From: Cognatazoarcus halotolerans
Lineage (GTDB): Bacteria > Pseudomonadota > Gammaproteobacteria > Burkholderiales > Rhodocyclaceae
NCBI RefSeq assembly: GCF_009800965.1
Contig: NZ_WUAF01000002.1
Location: 1 to 64,000, forward strand
Reading direction: 5' to 3'
DNA length: 64,000 bases
Within the stretch, counting starts at the first letter, position 1; each line of letters begins with the position of its first letter. Positions 53,970 to 61,768 of this stretch are shown one piece after another. The notes beneath the pieces were generated by a model. The model ran no database searches, was not told where the DNA came from, and saw only the letters and a list, made by a program, of their open reading frames with translations. The translations under genes were made by a program, and so were the position numbers.

Positions 53970-55517
53970 TCAGCCGAGCCGATCGTCCGCAAGGTGATAG
54001 TGGGGGTCGTGTGCCGTGTCCATCTCCATCGCACTGCGCGCCTTATCGAGCAGTTCCCGGCAGTCGGGACTCAGATGGCGCAGGCGGATGCGTTTGCCTT
54101 GAGCCCGGTAGCGTTCGGCCAGCGCCTCGATGGCCTCGATGGCCGAGTGGTCCATGACCTTTGCGTCGCGGAACTCAACCACGACTTCGCCGGGGTCGTT
54201 CTTGGCAGCGAATTGCGCGAGAAAATTGGCGGTCGAGGCGAAGAAAAGCGTGCCGCGCACTTCGTAGGTCTTGACGGCTGTGTCAGCCTCGCCGGTGATG
54301 CGCGATGTGATCGTGATGTCCTTGGCGTGCTGCCAGGCGAACACCAGTGCTGAGATGACGACACCGACGCCGACCGCGATCGCAAGGTCGGTAAGCACGG
54401 TGACCACGGTGACGGCCACGATCACCAGCGCATCGTGCTTCGGGACCCGGCCGAGTATGCGCACACTGCCCCATGCGAAAGTCTTTTCCGATACCACGAA
54501 CATCAGGCCGACCAGTGCGGCCAGCGGAATCAGTGAAATCCAGGCGGACAGCAGTGCGATGAAGGCAATCAGCGCGATCGCCGCAACGATACCCGCCAGC
54601 CTGCGGGTGCCGCCGCTGTTCACGTTGATCATGCTCTGACCGATCATCGCGCAGCCGCCCATGCCGCCGAAGAGCCCGGTGACGATGTTGGCCGTTCCCT
54701 GGGCGAGGCATTCGCGGTTGGGTTGCCCGCGGGTGTCGGTGATGTCGTCGATGAGATTGAGGGTCAGCAGTGATTCGATGAGCCCGATCGCGGCGAGAAT
54801 CAGCGAGTAGGGCAGCACGATCCGCAGCGTTTCCAGATTCCAGGGCACCTCCGGAACATGGAACTGCGGCAGGCCGCCGGCGATATCGGCCATGTCGCCG
54901 ACGGTGCGGGTCTCGAGCCCGAAAACCTGCACCAGCGTGGCCACCGAGAGGATCGCGACCAGCGATGCGGGGAGCGCCTTGCTGAGCCGTGGCAGCAGGT
55001 AGATCAGTGCCATGGTCAGCGCGGTCAGGCCGATCATCGTGTAGAGCGCCGTGCCGCCGAGCCAGCTGCCGTCGGCATCCTTGAAGTGGCCCAGTTGCGC
55101 CATGAAAATCACCAGCGCCAGACCATTCACGAAACCGAGCATGACCGGGTGCGGAACCATGCGGATGAACTTTCCGAGCCGCAGGGCGCCCGCGAGCAAC
55201 TGGATCAGACCCATCAGGATGACGGTCGCAAAGAGGTATTCGACGCCGTGCGTCACCACCAGCGACACCATCACCACCGCCAGCGCGCCGGTTGCGCCGG
55301 AGATCATGCCGGGCCGTCCTCCGAACACTGCGGTGATCAGACACATCAGGAAGGCTGCGTAGAGACCGGTCAGCGGGTGAACATGGGCGACGAAGGCGAA
55401 GGCGATGGCTTCGGGCACCATCGCGAGTGCCACGGTCAGGCCCGAAAAGACGTTCTGGCGCAACTCGGCATTGCCAAGCGGCGTGAGGCCTCCGCGAGCG
55501 AGTAGCGTACTGAGCAT
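53970..55517 (-). CDS. SulP-family anion transporter with STAS domain
   Basis: 515 aa from the ATG at 55517; a 24-codon upstream extension is basic and less likely. About ten to eleven membrane segments, the SulP stretch ALAMVPEAIAFAFVAHVHPLTGLYAAF, a conserved GGMGGCAMIGQSMINVNSGG, and a C-terminal STAS domain (about 400-500) with FRDAKVMDHSAIEAIE. Members carry sulfate, bicarbonate or organic anions; the sequence recalls the bicarbonate-type SulP group but does not decide. Divergent or tandem partners give no hint. Confidence 0.92.
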   Translation of the reverse strand: MLSTLLARGGLTPLGNAELRQNVFSGLTVALAMVPEAIAFAFVAHVHPLTGLYAAFLMCLITAVFGGRPGMISGATGALAVVMVSLVVTHGVEYLFATVILMGLIQLLAGALRLGKFIRMVPHPVMLGFVNGLALVIFMAQLGHFKDADGSWLGGTALYTMIGLTALTMALIYLLPRLSKALPASLVAILSVATLVQVFGLETRTVGDMADIAGGLPQFHVPEVPWNLETLRIVLPYSLILAAIGLIESLLTLNLIDDITDTRGQPNRECLAQGTANIVTGLFGGMGGCAMIGQSMINVNSGGTRRLAGIVAAIALIAFIALLSAWISLIPLAALVGLMFVVSEKTFAWGSVRILGRVPKHDALVIVAVTVVTVLTDLAIAVGVGVVISALVFAWQHAKDITITSRITGEADTAVKTYEVRGTLFFASTANFLAQFAAKNDPGEVVVEFRDAKVMDHSAIEAIEALAERYRAQGKRIRLRHLSPDCRELLDKARSAMEMDTAHDPHYHLADDRLG

Positions 55518-55821
55518 GTCGGGAAACTCCGGATATCTGCGCCGCTTCTCGACGGGCGACGCATGCAGGTATTGGCGGGTGCGCCGCACTTGAAGGGGCC
55601 GGAATCAGCCTGGGGCGATCGGGGCAGGGGTGCGGGCAGAAGGGCGGATGCTATTTTCTTTTGTGCTGCGATGCAACATAAAAGAGGCGTTGGCGCGCTC
55701 GTGCCCGCGGCAGGGCCGCCAAGGTGAACCGGGAGGCACGGTGATCGCGGGTCCGGTTTCAGGTCGTCTCCGTTGAGGTCTCAGCCGCGCCGGGCGAGGC
55801 CCGTATGACGGACCCAAGGTT
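55518..55821. other. 304-nt gap without a supported gene
   Basis: Lies between the YiiX-like gene's end and the SulP start, both on the minus strand. Frames across it have composition-driven Arg/Pro/Ala content and no start signals. I see no convincing terminator or promoter motif. Confidence 0.6.
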
Positions 55822-56688
55822 TCACGGTGACGTGCGGCCCCGTGGACGGGATTCGCTTGATAACGGCGTCCCGTCCTGTGGATCGACGTGTTGCAGCCTG
55901 CGTTGCACCGGAACTTCCGGCGCGATACCGGCCGTGTCGTCCCAGACCATGCTCCGGTAATCGAATGCTTCGGCAAGCGTCGGCTTGATGATCTCGAAAT
56001 AAGGTGAGACATCGAAATCGCGCGGCACGAAAAGGCTGTAGTGACGAACATTGAAAACTTCCGTTTCGCATCCGTGGCAGTCCGGATCCAGTCGGATGTA
56101 GCTGGCCGACTCCGGAAGTATGGGGTAGTGCAGTGACTGAAACGCCTGTGCGATCAGCGTCGAGCATATTGCGCGGGTCGGGTCGCCGCTGCCCAGGGAG
56201 AGCATCCGGCGACGGAAGCGTTGGGGAACAGGCGGGGTCGGCACCAGATAGCGCGCAAGATCGACGATGTTGCGCAGGTCGTAGCGATGGCCGATGCGCT
56301 CGATCATGAAGTTCACGAGTCGGGAAATTTCGTCCGGGTTTAGGCCGACCGGCCGACAGATCCGACTGGGAAGTTTTTCGAATTGTTCGATTCCGGCGCT
56401 GCGCACACCGTCGACGATATCCGCCTCCACGAAGCAGTGTCCGGGCCGCGCCATGCCGGCGAGGGCGTGTTCGCCGACGAACATTGCGGCGTGGGACCAA
56501 GTGCTTTGGGTGAGGTACTTGATGGCGGCACTGACCCGGGTGTTGCCCTCGATCAGGAGCACATCACCGGGCTGCAGGCAGCGGCGAAGTTTGTCCGGCG
56601 GTGTGGCGCGTGAAACGCCGTGATTGTGAATCGGCCTGGTCAGCCAGCTTCCGAGCAGGTTGCCAATGCGATCCAGCGCTGCACCCAT
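55822..56688 (-). CDS. YiiX/YebB-like permuted papain-fold hydrolase
   Basis: 288 aa from the ATG at 56688, with ggag 6 nt upstream. The catalytic His is in STWSHAAMFVG and the Cys in RAICSTLIAQAF, in the permuted His-then-Cys order of the YaeF/YiiX (NlpC/P60-related, C92) family. The opening CLQPGDVLLIEGNTRVSAAIKYLTQ is typical of the group. It has no clear signal peptide. The frame continues upstream to 56856 but is Arg/Ser/Asp-rich and unlike the family. Members act on lipid or peptide amide bonds; the substrate is unknown. Confidence 0.85.
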   Translation of the reverse strand: MGAALDRIGNLLGSWLTRPIHNHGVSRATPPDKLRRCLQPGDVLLIEGNTRVSAAIKYLTQSTWSHAAMFVGEHALAGMARPGHCFVEADIVDGVRSAGIEQFEKLPSRICRPVGLNPDEISRLVNFMIERIGHRYDLRNIVDLARYLVPTPPVPQRFRRRMLSLGSGDPTRAICSTLIAQAFQSLHYPILPESASYIRLDPDCHGCETEVFNVRHYSLFVPRDFDVSPYFEIIKPTLAEAFDYRSMVWDDTAGIAPEVPVQRRLQHVDPQDGTPLSSESRPRGRTSP

Positions 56689-57017
56689 TCGACTCTCCAC
56701 GTGTCGGACTGTCCTCGATGCCCATCCTGATTCTGATTCGTCGGATCGATCGCGTTCCGGTGGTGACGGGCCGTCGCCGTCATGAGAACGCGCACCGGTC
56801 GCCGGCAGTCCATGCAGCTCTTGGCGTATCGGCCGGTCCATCCCCGCCGTCGGCACCCAGTCGCTTGCGAGCCCGCGATCGCACGCTTCCGGGCACGAAG
56901 ATGTGACTGCCCTCCGGCCCGGCGCGTTCCACAGTGGGTATCCATGTCAATTCAAGGCGCTCGGACAGGCGGGTCCGGATTGTCGGTCACCAATGCACCG
57001 CGTTTCGGCCGGTCATC
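56689..57017. other. 329-nt gap without a supported gene
   Basis: Upstream region of the YiiX-like gene and downstream of the next minus-strand gene. No frame has a start signal plus sensible composition. Nothing repeated or strongly palindromic noted. Confidence 0.6.
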
Positions 57018-57782
57018 TCACCTGTTCGTCGTCGGGCCGGTTGTGAGCCCGAGTTCTTCAAGCAGCGTATCCGGATCGATGCTCAGGAAGCCGGTGATCT
57101 CGAGGGCTCGATCCTCGAAGACGTCGTGTCCCGGGGCGTGTTCGATCCATGCATTGATGACCGCATCGCGATGGCGCAGCAGGCCGGCGATCCAGGGGCT
57201 GTATAGACGCAGCATGGCACCCAGCCAGCGATTCGTCGGCCAGGATGGGAAGGCGTGGTCGATCTCGAAACCGTCGAGCATGGCAATCACGGTTTCTGCG
57301 GGATACCAGGTTTCGTCGGTCACCCAGCGATTGGTTGCAAACAATCCGATCGCGTCACCCCAGGCGTCCATCGAGATCGCAATCAGGTGGCTGATCGCCT
57401 CGTCGCCGGCCGGCCATGACTCTACGGCATTTGGCCAATCGAAGGGCCGGCTGCCGGAGGGCATGCCAGCCGCGCGCATGAAGGTATGGAAATGGCCGTG
57501 CTCCACCGGGCCGCGATGGGCATGGTAGTAGTACTGCGCGTGGCTGTCCGGGTCGAAAACGTCGTCTTCGGGAAAATGAGACATCTCCACGAACGGGCCC
57601 TGCGCTCGCAGGACTTCGCCGACAACGTTGAGACCGCCACGGGCAAGAACCCGTCGACACTCGAGGATTTCGCGGCCCGCTTCAAGCATTTCGGCGCGCC
57701 GCCCTGCATCCAGTGTTGCAACGGCCGGCAGAAAGGCGGCGAGTTCCGGAAGCTGTTTCGGGCCGGGTTTGCGTCTGTTCAT
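57018..57782 (-). CDS. DUF6969-like conserved protein
   Basis: 254 aa from the ATG at 57782 (MNRRKPGPKQLPELAAF); ATG at 57833 is an alternative. It contains a His-rich centre (YYYHAHRGPVEHGHFHTF) and SHFPEDDVFD, suggesting metal binding. It resembles, from memory, the DUF6969 family of uncharacterised proteobacterial proteins. No signal peptide or membrane segment. Lies downstream of the Cys-repeat peptide gene on the same strand, 336 nt away. Confidence 0.75.
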   Translation of the reverse strand: MNRRKPGPKQLPELAAFLPAVATLDAGRRAEMLEAGREILECRRVLARGGLNVVGEVLRAQGPFVEMSHFPEDDVFDPDSHAQYYYHAHRGPVEHGHFHTFMRAAGMPSGSRPFDWPNAVESWPAGDEAISHLIAISMDAWGDAIGLFATNRWVTDETWYPAETVIAMLDGFEIDHAFPSWPTNRWLGAMLRLYSPWIAGLLRHRDAVINAWIEHAPGHDVFEDRALEITGFLSIDPDTLLEELGLTTGPTTNR

Positions 57783-58118
57783 GTGTTGCGCTCGAGATGA
57801 AGGTTCGATTGTCGCTCCGCAGGTTCCGAACATGAAGCGGCATGCATGCCGGGATGCCTGGGCGAAGCGCACTCGAGTTCCCGTTACCGTCCCGCCATGC
57901 GCAAGGGCGTTTGCCTTCGGCGGATGCCAGCGTTCGCGCGCCGCAACGAATCTGCCTAGCATCGCGCTGATCGGGCTTGTCCAAAAGCGTTATCGAGCTT
58001 GCGCTGCCTTTTCTCACCTCACGCCGGCTGGTGGCGCTTGGGCGCGGCCGCGAACCGCGCCCATGACGACAGGTCATTGCTTTGGCGGCACCTCTCGTCG
58101 CCCGATCGGGGCGCTACC
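57783..58118. other. 336-nt gap without a supported gene
   Basis: Between two minus-strand genes. It has a short CGCCC-N5-GGGCG hairpin near 58099-58113 without a T-run, and otherwise nothing I can support. Confidence 0.55.
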
Positions 58119-58370
58119 CTATTTCTTGGCCGCGCAAGGGTTCTTCGCAGCACACGGATTCTTCGCCGCGCAGGGGTTCTTCGCAGCGCAGGGGTTCTTC
58201 GCAGCACATGGATTTTTCGCGGCGCAGGGGTTCGCGCTCGTGCCGGCCCTGTTCTTGGCTGAACAGGGGCTGCAGCCCGCAAATGCGACAGCCGGCATGC
58301 CGAGCACGGCGCCGATCAGGCCGGCAGACAGAATCGCAGAGCGTACGCGGGTGGGGCGGGGGTTTTTCAT
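58119..58370 (-). CDS. Exported Cys-repeat peptide with six NPCAAK units
   Basis: 83 aa. A signal peptide (cleavage after PAVAFA, about residue 31) leaves a ~52-aa mature peptide with GCSPCSAKN and then six exact NPCAAK hexapeptides (47-82), eight cysteines in all. GAGGAG lies 7 nt before the ATG, so it is very likely translated. Regular Cys spacing (every six residues) with Lys and small residues looks made for binding soft metals or for disulfide/thioether chains. No maturation enzyme is adjacent. It lies between a DUF6969-like gene and the pedF operon. Function unknown. Confidence 0.82.
   Translation of the reverse strand: MKNPRPTRVRSAILSAGLIGAVLGMPAVAFAGCSPCSAKNRAGTSANPCAAKNPCAAKNPCAAKNPCAAKNPCAAKNPCAAKK
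58125..58232 (-). repeat. Six 18-bp tandem units coding NPCAAK
   Basis: 108 bp = 6 x 18. Units differ only at third positions (gca/gcg, cac/cag), consistent with slippage-driven expansion held in frame. Confidence 0.93.
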
Positions 58371-58671
58371 GGTTTTGCTCCTCGGGGTGAATGGGCGTAC
58401 CGGAATGGCAACGCCCTGTGTTGATATCCCCTTAGATGGACCGCGCGTTCGAATCCTTACATTGGTGGTGAAACGAATTGCCGTGCCGCCGGACGGCCGG
58501 TGTCGTCAGACGCAGGTGCGATGGTGAGGCGAGCGGAACACCGTTCGCCATGTGCCATGTTCGTGGCCAAGCCGGAAAGGCCTCGGATTGTTGCGCCCGT
58601 CCGTCACGGAGCGCGTTGCAGCAGAACCCGCTGCTCCAGTCTGGAGCAGGTGTCACGTTTCGAGGCAGCGA
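58371..58671. other. 301-nt gap: upstream region of the Cys-repeat peptide gene
   Basis: Contains the palindrome at 58631-58649. No credible -24/-12 promoter for the peptide gene was found; a GG-N10-GC pair near 58485-58498 (minus strand) matches the consensus poorly elsewhere. Confidence 0.55.
58631..58649. promoter_or_regulatory. Perfect 9-1-9 palindrome matching the exaC/pedF activator motif
   Basis: CTGCTCCAG-T-CTGGAGCAG, 23 nt after the cytochrome b561 stop. It is the most symmetrical copy of the motif seen before exaC and pedF. It has no T-run, so it is not a typical terminator. It may serve the peptide gene downstream on the minus strand. Confidence 0.55.
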
Positions 58672-59217
58672 CTAGTTGTCGCGTTCAGGCCCCGACCTGC
58701 CGGGGAGCATGCGTTCCATGGTCCCGTCGCGCCGCAGCCAGTGACGAATCGCTGCGGCCACGTGCAGCACGATGAGGGCGGCGAGCGTCCATGCAAGCGC
58801 AGTGTGGGCGCCGCTGAAAAAGGCGTTCAACGCCTCGTCCGGGTAGCCTGGCTTGGGCACCGGGATGCCGAAGAACTTGAGCGGGTACTTGGTGAAACTC
58901 ACGGATGTGAGCCCCGCTGCCGGCACCAGCACCAGCAGCACATAAAGTATGTGATGGGCCGCGGTCGCGACCGTCCGCTCGATACCGTGCAGCGCCGGAT
59001 TCTCGGGCGGACGATGGCCCAGCCTCCACACCACACGCGTCGCGATCAGCGCGATCGCCAACAGCCCGAAGGACTTGTGGATGCCGAATGCCCAGGAGCG
59101 CTCGGCGCCCTTGGGCAGATCGGCCATCCACATTCCCCAGCCGATCATGCCGATGACCAGAACCGCCGAAAGCCAGTGCAGGGCGATCGCAGGCGTGCTG
59201 TAGCGGGGGGGGCTCAC
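58672..59217 (-). CDS. Cytochrome b561-type membrane protein
   Basis: 181 aa with four hydrophobic helices. Candidate haem b ligands are His14 (ALHWLSAVL), His47 (GIHKSFGLL), the AAHHILYVLL pair and LHVAAAIRH. Such proteins pass electrons between periplasmic donors and the quinone pool. Last gene of the pedF operon, overlapping the propeller gene by 4 nt. That suggests it carries electrons from the PQQ enzyme system. Confidence 0.92.
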   Translation of the reverse strand: MSPPRYSTPAIALHWLSAVLVIGMIGWGMWMADLPKGAERSWAFGIHKSFGLLAIALIATRVVWRLGHRPPENPALHGIERTVATAAHHILYVLLVLVPAAGLTSVSFTKYPLKFFGIPVPKPGYPDEALNAFFSGAHTALAWTLAALIVLHVAAAIRHWLRRDGTMERMLPGRSGPERDN

Positions 59218-60164
59218 TTGATCACCACCCCCCAGGGGAAACTGCCCACCGGCACATCCTTGAGGGCGACCAGCTTGTCGGTATCGATTACGCTGACCGT
59301 ATCGGAGCGGCCGTTTGCCACGTAGAGCTTGCTGCCGTCGGGCGTGATGGCCATGTTCCAGGGCCGCTTGCCCACCGGAACCGTGCCGATGACGGTATTG
59401 GTTGCAGTATCGATCGCCATGACCGTGCCGTCCTTGCCGTTCGAGACGAACACCCGCTTACCATCCGGCGTGATGGCAATCCCGTTCGAGAATTTGCCGG
59501 CCGGAATCGCCGCCAGCACCTTCTGGTTCGCGACGTCGATCGCATAGACGGTGCTTGCCAGCTCGCAGGCCACATAGGCACGGCTGCCGTCGGGCAAAAA
59601 GCCGATGCCGCGGGGACGCTTGCCTACCGGTATCCGCCCGACCTGCTTGCGTGCAGCCACGTCGATCACGTCCACCTGCTCGGCATTCTCCGCACTGACG
59701 TAGAGCCATTTGCGGTCCGGGCTGAACACCGCATGCTCCGGATTCTCGCCCTCGACCTTGATGTGCGCGAGGGTCTTGCCGTCACTGCTCTGCAGCAGGG
59801 CGACGCTGTTGTCCTCTTCCACCGCAGCAGCCAGCAATTGACCATCCCGCGAGATATAAAGCCCTTCGGGCGATTCGCCGAGGGGCCAGCTGGCCACCGG
59901 TTTGCCACTGGCGAGGTCCACTACGATCAGCGAGCGGGTCGGGGCGTCGGTAAGAAAAAGTCGCGAGCCGTCTGGTGCCACGGCGATGCCGCGTGGCCGT
60001 TCGCTGACCTGCAGGGTCTTGGTTACTGCGTCCTGTGTCGTATCGATGACGCTGACCGTTCCGGATTTCTCGTTGGGCACAAAGGCGAGCGGTGCTGCCA
60101 GGGCGCCCAGCGGCAGCACTGCCAATACCAGCAGTGCCGCTCTCCGCGTGAAATTCATGTACAC
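59214..60164 (-). CDS. YVTN beta-propeller protein of the PQQ-associated type
   Basis: 316 aa with a GTG start at 60164: AGGAG lies 7 nt before it, whereas the ATG 6 nt later would be too far. A signal peptide (cleavage after LGALA) and about seven YVTN-type blades (KSGTVSVIDT, KWLYVSAENAEQ, KLYVANGRSDT). It fits the PQQ-dependent catabolism-associated beta-propeller family. Periplasmic; role in quinoprotein function unproven. Confidence 0.93.
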   Translation of the reverse strand: MYMNFTRRAALLVLAVLPLGALAAPLAFVPNEKSGTVSVIDTTQDAVTKTLQVSERPRGIAVAPDGSRLFLTDAPTRSLIVVDLASGKPVASWPLGESPEGLYISRDGQLLAAAVEEDNSVALLQSSDGKTLAHIKVEGENPEHAVFSPDRKWLYVSAENAEQVDVIDVAARKQVGRIPVGKRPRGIGFLPDGSRAYVACELASTVYAIDVANQKVLAAIPAGKFSNGIAITPDGKRVFVSNGKDGTVMAIDTATNTVIGTVPVGKRPWNMAITPDGSKLYVANGRSDTVSVIDTDKLVALKDVPVGSFPWGVVIK

Positions 60165-60196
60165 GTTTCGTCTCCTCTTGTTGTAAGGCGTGCGAC

Positions 60197-61036
60197 TCAG
60201 GGCTTCTGAAGGGTGGCCCCGTTATCGGCGAATATCCGCGCCAGTGTGCCATCGCGATCGATTTCCTGCATGGCCTTGCCGAGCGCCTCCGCGAGCGGGT
60301 CATTGCCGGCCTTGACCGCCATCCCCAGTGCCCAACCCTTGATCCGCAGTTCGGGCATGGAAACCTGCGATATTTCGAATGGCGTTCCTGCTCCGAGCGC
60401 CGACTCCACTTCGGTGCGGGCGGCCATGACCGCGCCGACCTGCCCGTCCTTCAGGGCCTGTACCGCGAGACCGACATTGGTGAAATGGAGCACGTTCTCG
60501 CGCAGGCGACCGTTCAGGACGGACAGCAGGAAGTCATCGGCCAGGCTTGCCGTCTCAACGCCGATCTTTTCCCGCGTGAATATCTCAAGCGCACGCGCGG
60601 CTGAACCGGTCACTGGCGGAATCTGCTTGGGGTTGCGTGCGACGGCAAGCGATTCGAGGTGGTATGGGCCGAAGATTTTCACTTGCTCGTTGTTGTCAGC
60701 AAGATACTTGTCCACCGGTACGTGGAGCATCACGTCCGCCGGGCGGGTGCCAAGATAATGCCCCTTCCAGACCATGTTGCGCAGATCGTCGTTCATGTCC
60801 TCATCGGCGGCGTACTCGACCACTTCGGGTTCCAGGCCCATGCGTTTGGCGAGTTCCTTGCCGAGCTCGATGTCGATCCCCTTGCCCTTGGAGGAATAGG
60901 GCGGGAAATCGGCATAGACTGCGACGCGCAGGCGGCCCGGCGTCTGCGTCTCGGGCACGTCTGCCGCAGCGGTGGCGAACGCCGCCATGGCCAGGACCGC
61001 CCCCAGCAGCAGCGAGCGCGCGCGTTCATTCTTCAT
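60197..61036 (-). CDS. Quinoprotein-associated periplasmic solute-binding protein
   Basis: 279 aa. A signal peptide (cleavage near ATAAA) then a type 3 solute-binding fold: LRVAVYADFPPYSSKGKGIDIELGKELAKRMG. It matches the family found next to PQQ dehydrogenases (MoxJ/XoxJ-like), thought to help maturation of, or electron transfer from, the dehydrogenase rather than transport. Overlaps pedF by 11 nt. Confidence 0.92.
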   Translation of the reverse strand: MKNERARSLLLGAVLAMAAFATAAADVPETQTPGRLRVAVYADFPPYSSKGKGIDIELGKELAKRMGLEPEVVEYAADEDMNDDLRNMVWKGHYLGTRPADVMLHVPVDKYLADNNEQVKIFGPYHLESLAVARNPKQIPPVTGSAARALEIFTREKIGVETASLADDFLLSVLNGRLRENVLHFTNVGLAVQALKDGQVGAVMAARTEVESALGAGTPFEISQVSMPELRIKGWALGMAVKAGNDPLAEALGKAMQEIDRDGTLARIFADNGATLQKP

Positions 61037-61457
61037 GTACCGTCTCCAGATAGGCGCGGATGGCCCACATTGCTTCCTGTTGCAGGATGCCCTCGAACGG
61101 AGGCATATAGACCCGGCCGCCGCGTGTCGAACCGTGGCGAATGCGGTTCAGAAAGATCTCGTCGCCTTCGTCTCCGGTGGGAAGGTAACGCAGGTCCGGG
61201 GCGATGCCGCCGGAAATCGCTTCCAGGCCGTGGCAGCGCGCGCAGTTCTGGTTGTAGGCCGAACTGCCGATCCGGATCGCTTCGGCGTTCTTGCGGTAGG
61301 GGTTGGATGCGAGCCAGTCCTCGCCCACGGGTTTGAGCGTGGAAACATCGACGGCCTGCGGCGTCACGTTTCCGTGGGCCATCGCTGCGGCCGGCGCCAG
61401 GGCGGCCAGCACAAGCGCCAGACCGTTCATTCGGAGTTTGCGGTTGATTGTCTCCAT
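61026..61457 (-). CDS. pedF: Cytochrome c-550 PedF
   Basis: 143 aa from the ATG at 61457, with aagga upstream. A signal peptide (to AMAHG) then one haem-binding CARCH (72-76) in IGSSAYNQNCARCHGLEAISGGIAPDLR and a likely distal Met in YMPPFEGI. Electron acceptor of PQQ-dependent ethanol dehydrogenases of the PedE/ExaA type. First gene of the leftward operon pedF-SBP-propeller-b561. The dehydrogenase itself is not in the window. Longer frames upstream to 61614 overlap the sigma-54 promoter. Confidence 0.95.
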   Translation of the reverse strand: METINRKLRMNGLALVLAALAPAAAMAHGNVTPQAVDVSTLKPVGEDWLASNPYRKNAEAIRIGSSAYNQNCARCHGLEAISGGIAPDLRYLPTGDEGDEIFLNRIRHGSTRGGRVYMPPFEGILQQEAMWAIRAYLETVHEE

Positions 61458-61541
61458 GTCCTCTATCCTTTTCTGCATGTCTGCGTTGGTTGCGAAAGAT
61501 GGGGGCCTGGGCGAGCCATGGCGAAATCCCGAGTTCCATGG

Positions 61542-61557
61542 TGCAAAGGCCGTGCCA
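61542..61557 (-). promoter_or_regulatory. Sigma-54 (-24/-12) promoter of the pedF operon
   Basis: On the minus strand TGGCACG-GCCT-TTGCA, a full match to the consensus. The pedF start is 85 nt downstream. Confidence 0.93.
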
Positions 61558-61667
61558 GAGATCGTCAATGCGATGCGAACGCCCGGATTCCCGGTCTTTC
61601 AGTGTCTTGGACATGCCTATGGTCTGCTTCTTGCTTACCGTCTGTCCGGCGCTTGGTGCAAAGGGTT

Positions 61668-61684
61668 TGCTTCAAGTTGGAGCA
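61668..61684. promoter_or_regulatory. Putative activator site for the pedF operon
   Basis: TGCTTCAA-G-TTGGAGCA, a 17-bp inverted repeat with one mismatch. Its centre (61676) is 120 nt upstream of the pedF -24 GG and 93 nt before the divergent acoR-like start. It matches the elements at 50552 and 58631. Confidence 0.68.
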
Positions 61685-61768
61685 GGTGCTACTTTGCAGG
61701 ACGTTACAACGCCTTTCAGCGTATAAAAGCAATAAAAACAATTAGAAAAGATTGATGGAGGAGTGGAC

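Noticed and set aside
53720..54034. 105-codon N-terminal extension of the PEP-CTERM protein
   Set aside because: Would bury the signal peptide and cover the sigma-54 promoter.
58485..58498. GG-N10-GC pair on the minus strand as a sigma-54 promoter for the Cys-repeat peptide
   Set aside because: Only the invariant GG and GC fit; the flanking -24 and -12 bases match poorly, and such pairs are common by chance in GC-rich DNA.
61694..61727. Sigma-70 promoter for the acoR-like gene (TTGCAG ... TATAAA)
   Set aside because: Spacing is 22 nt, and the alternative TTACAA gives 12 nt; neither is acceptable, so no promoter is called.
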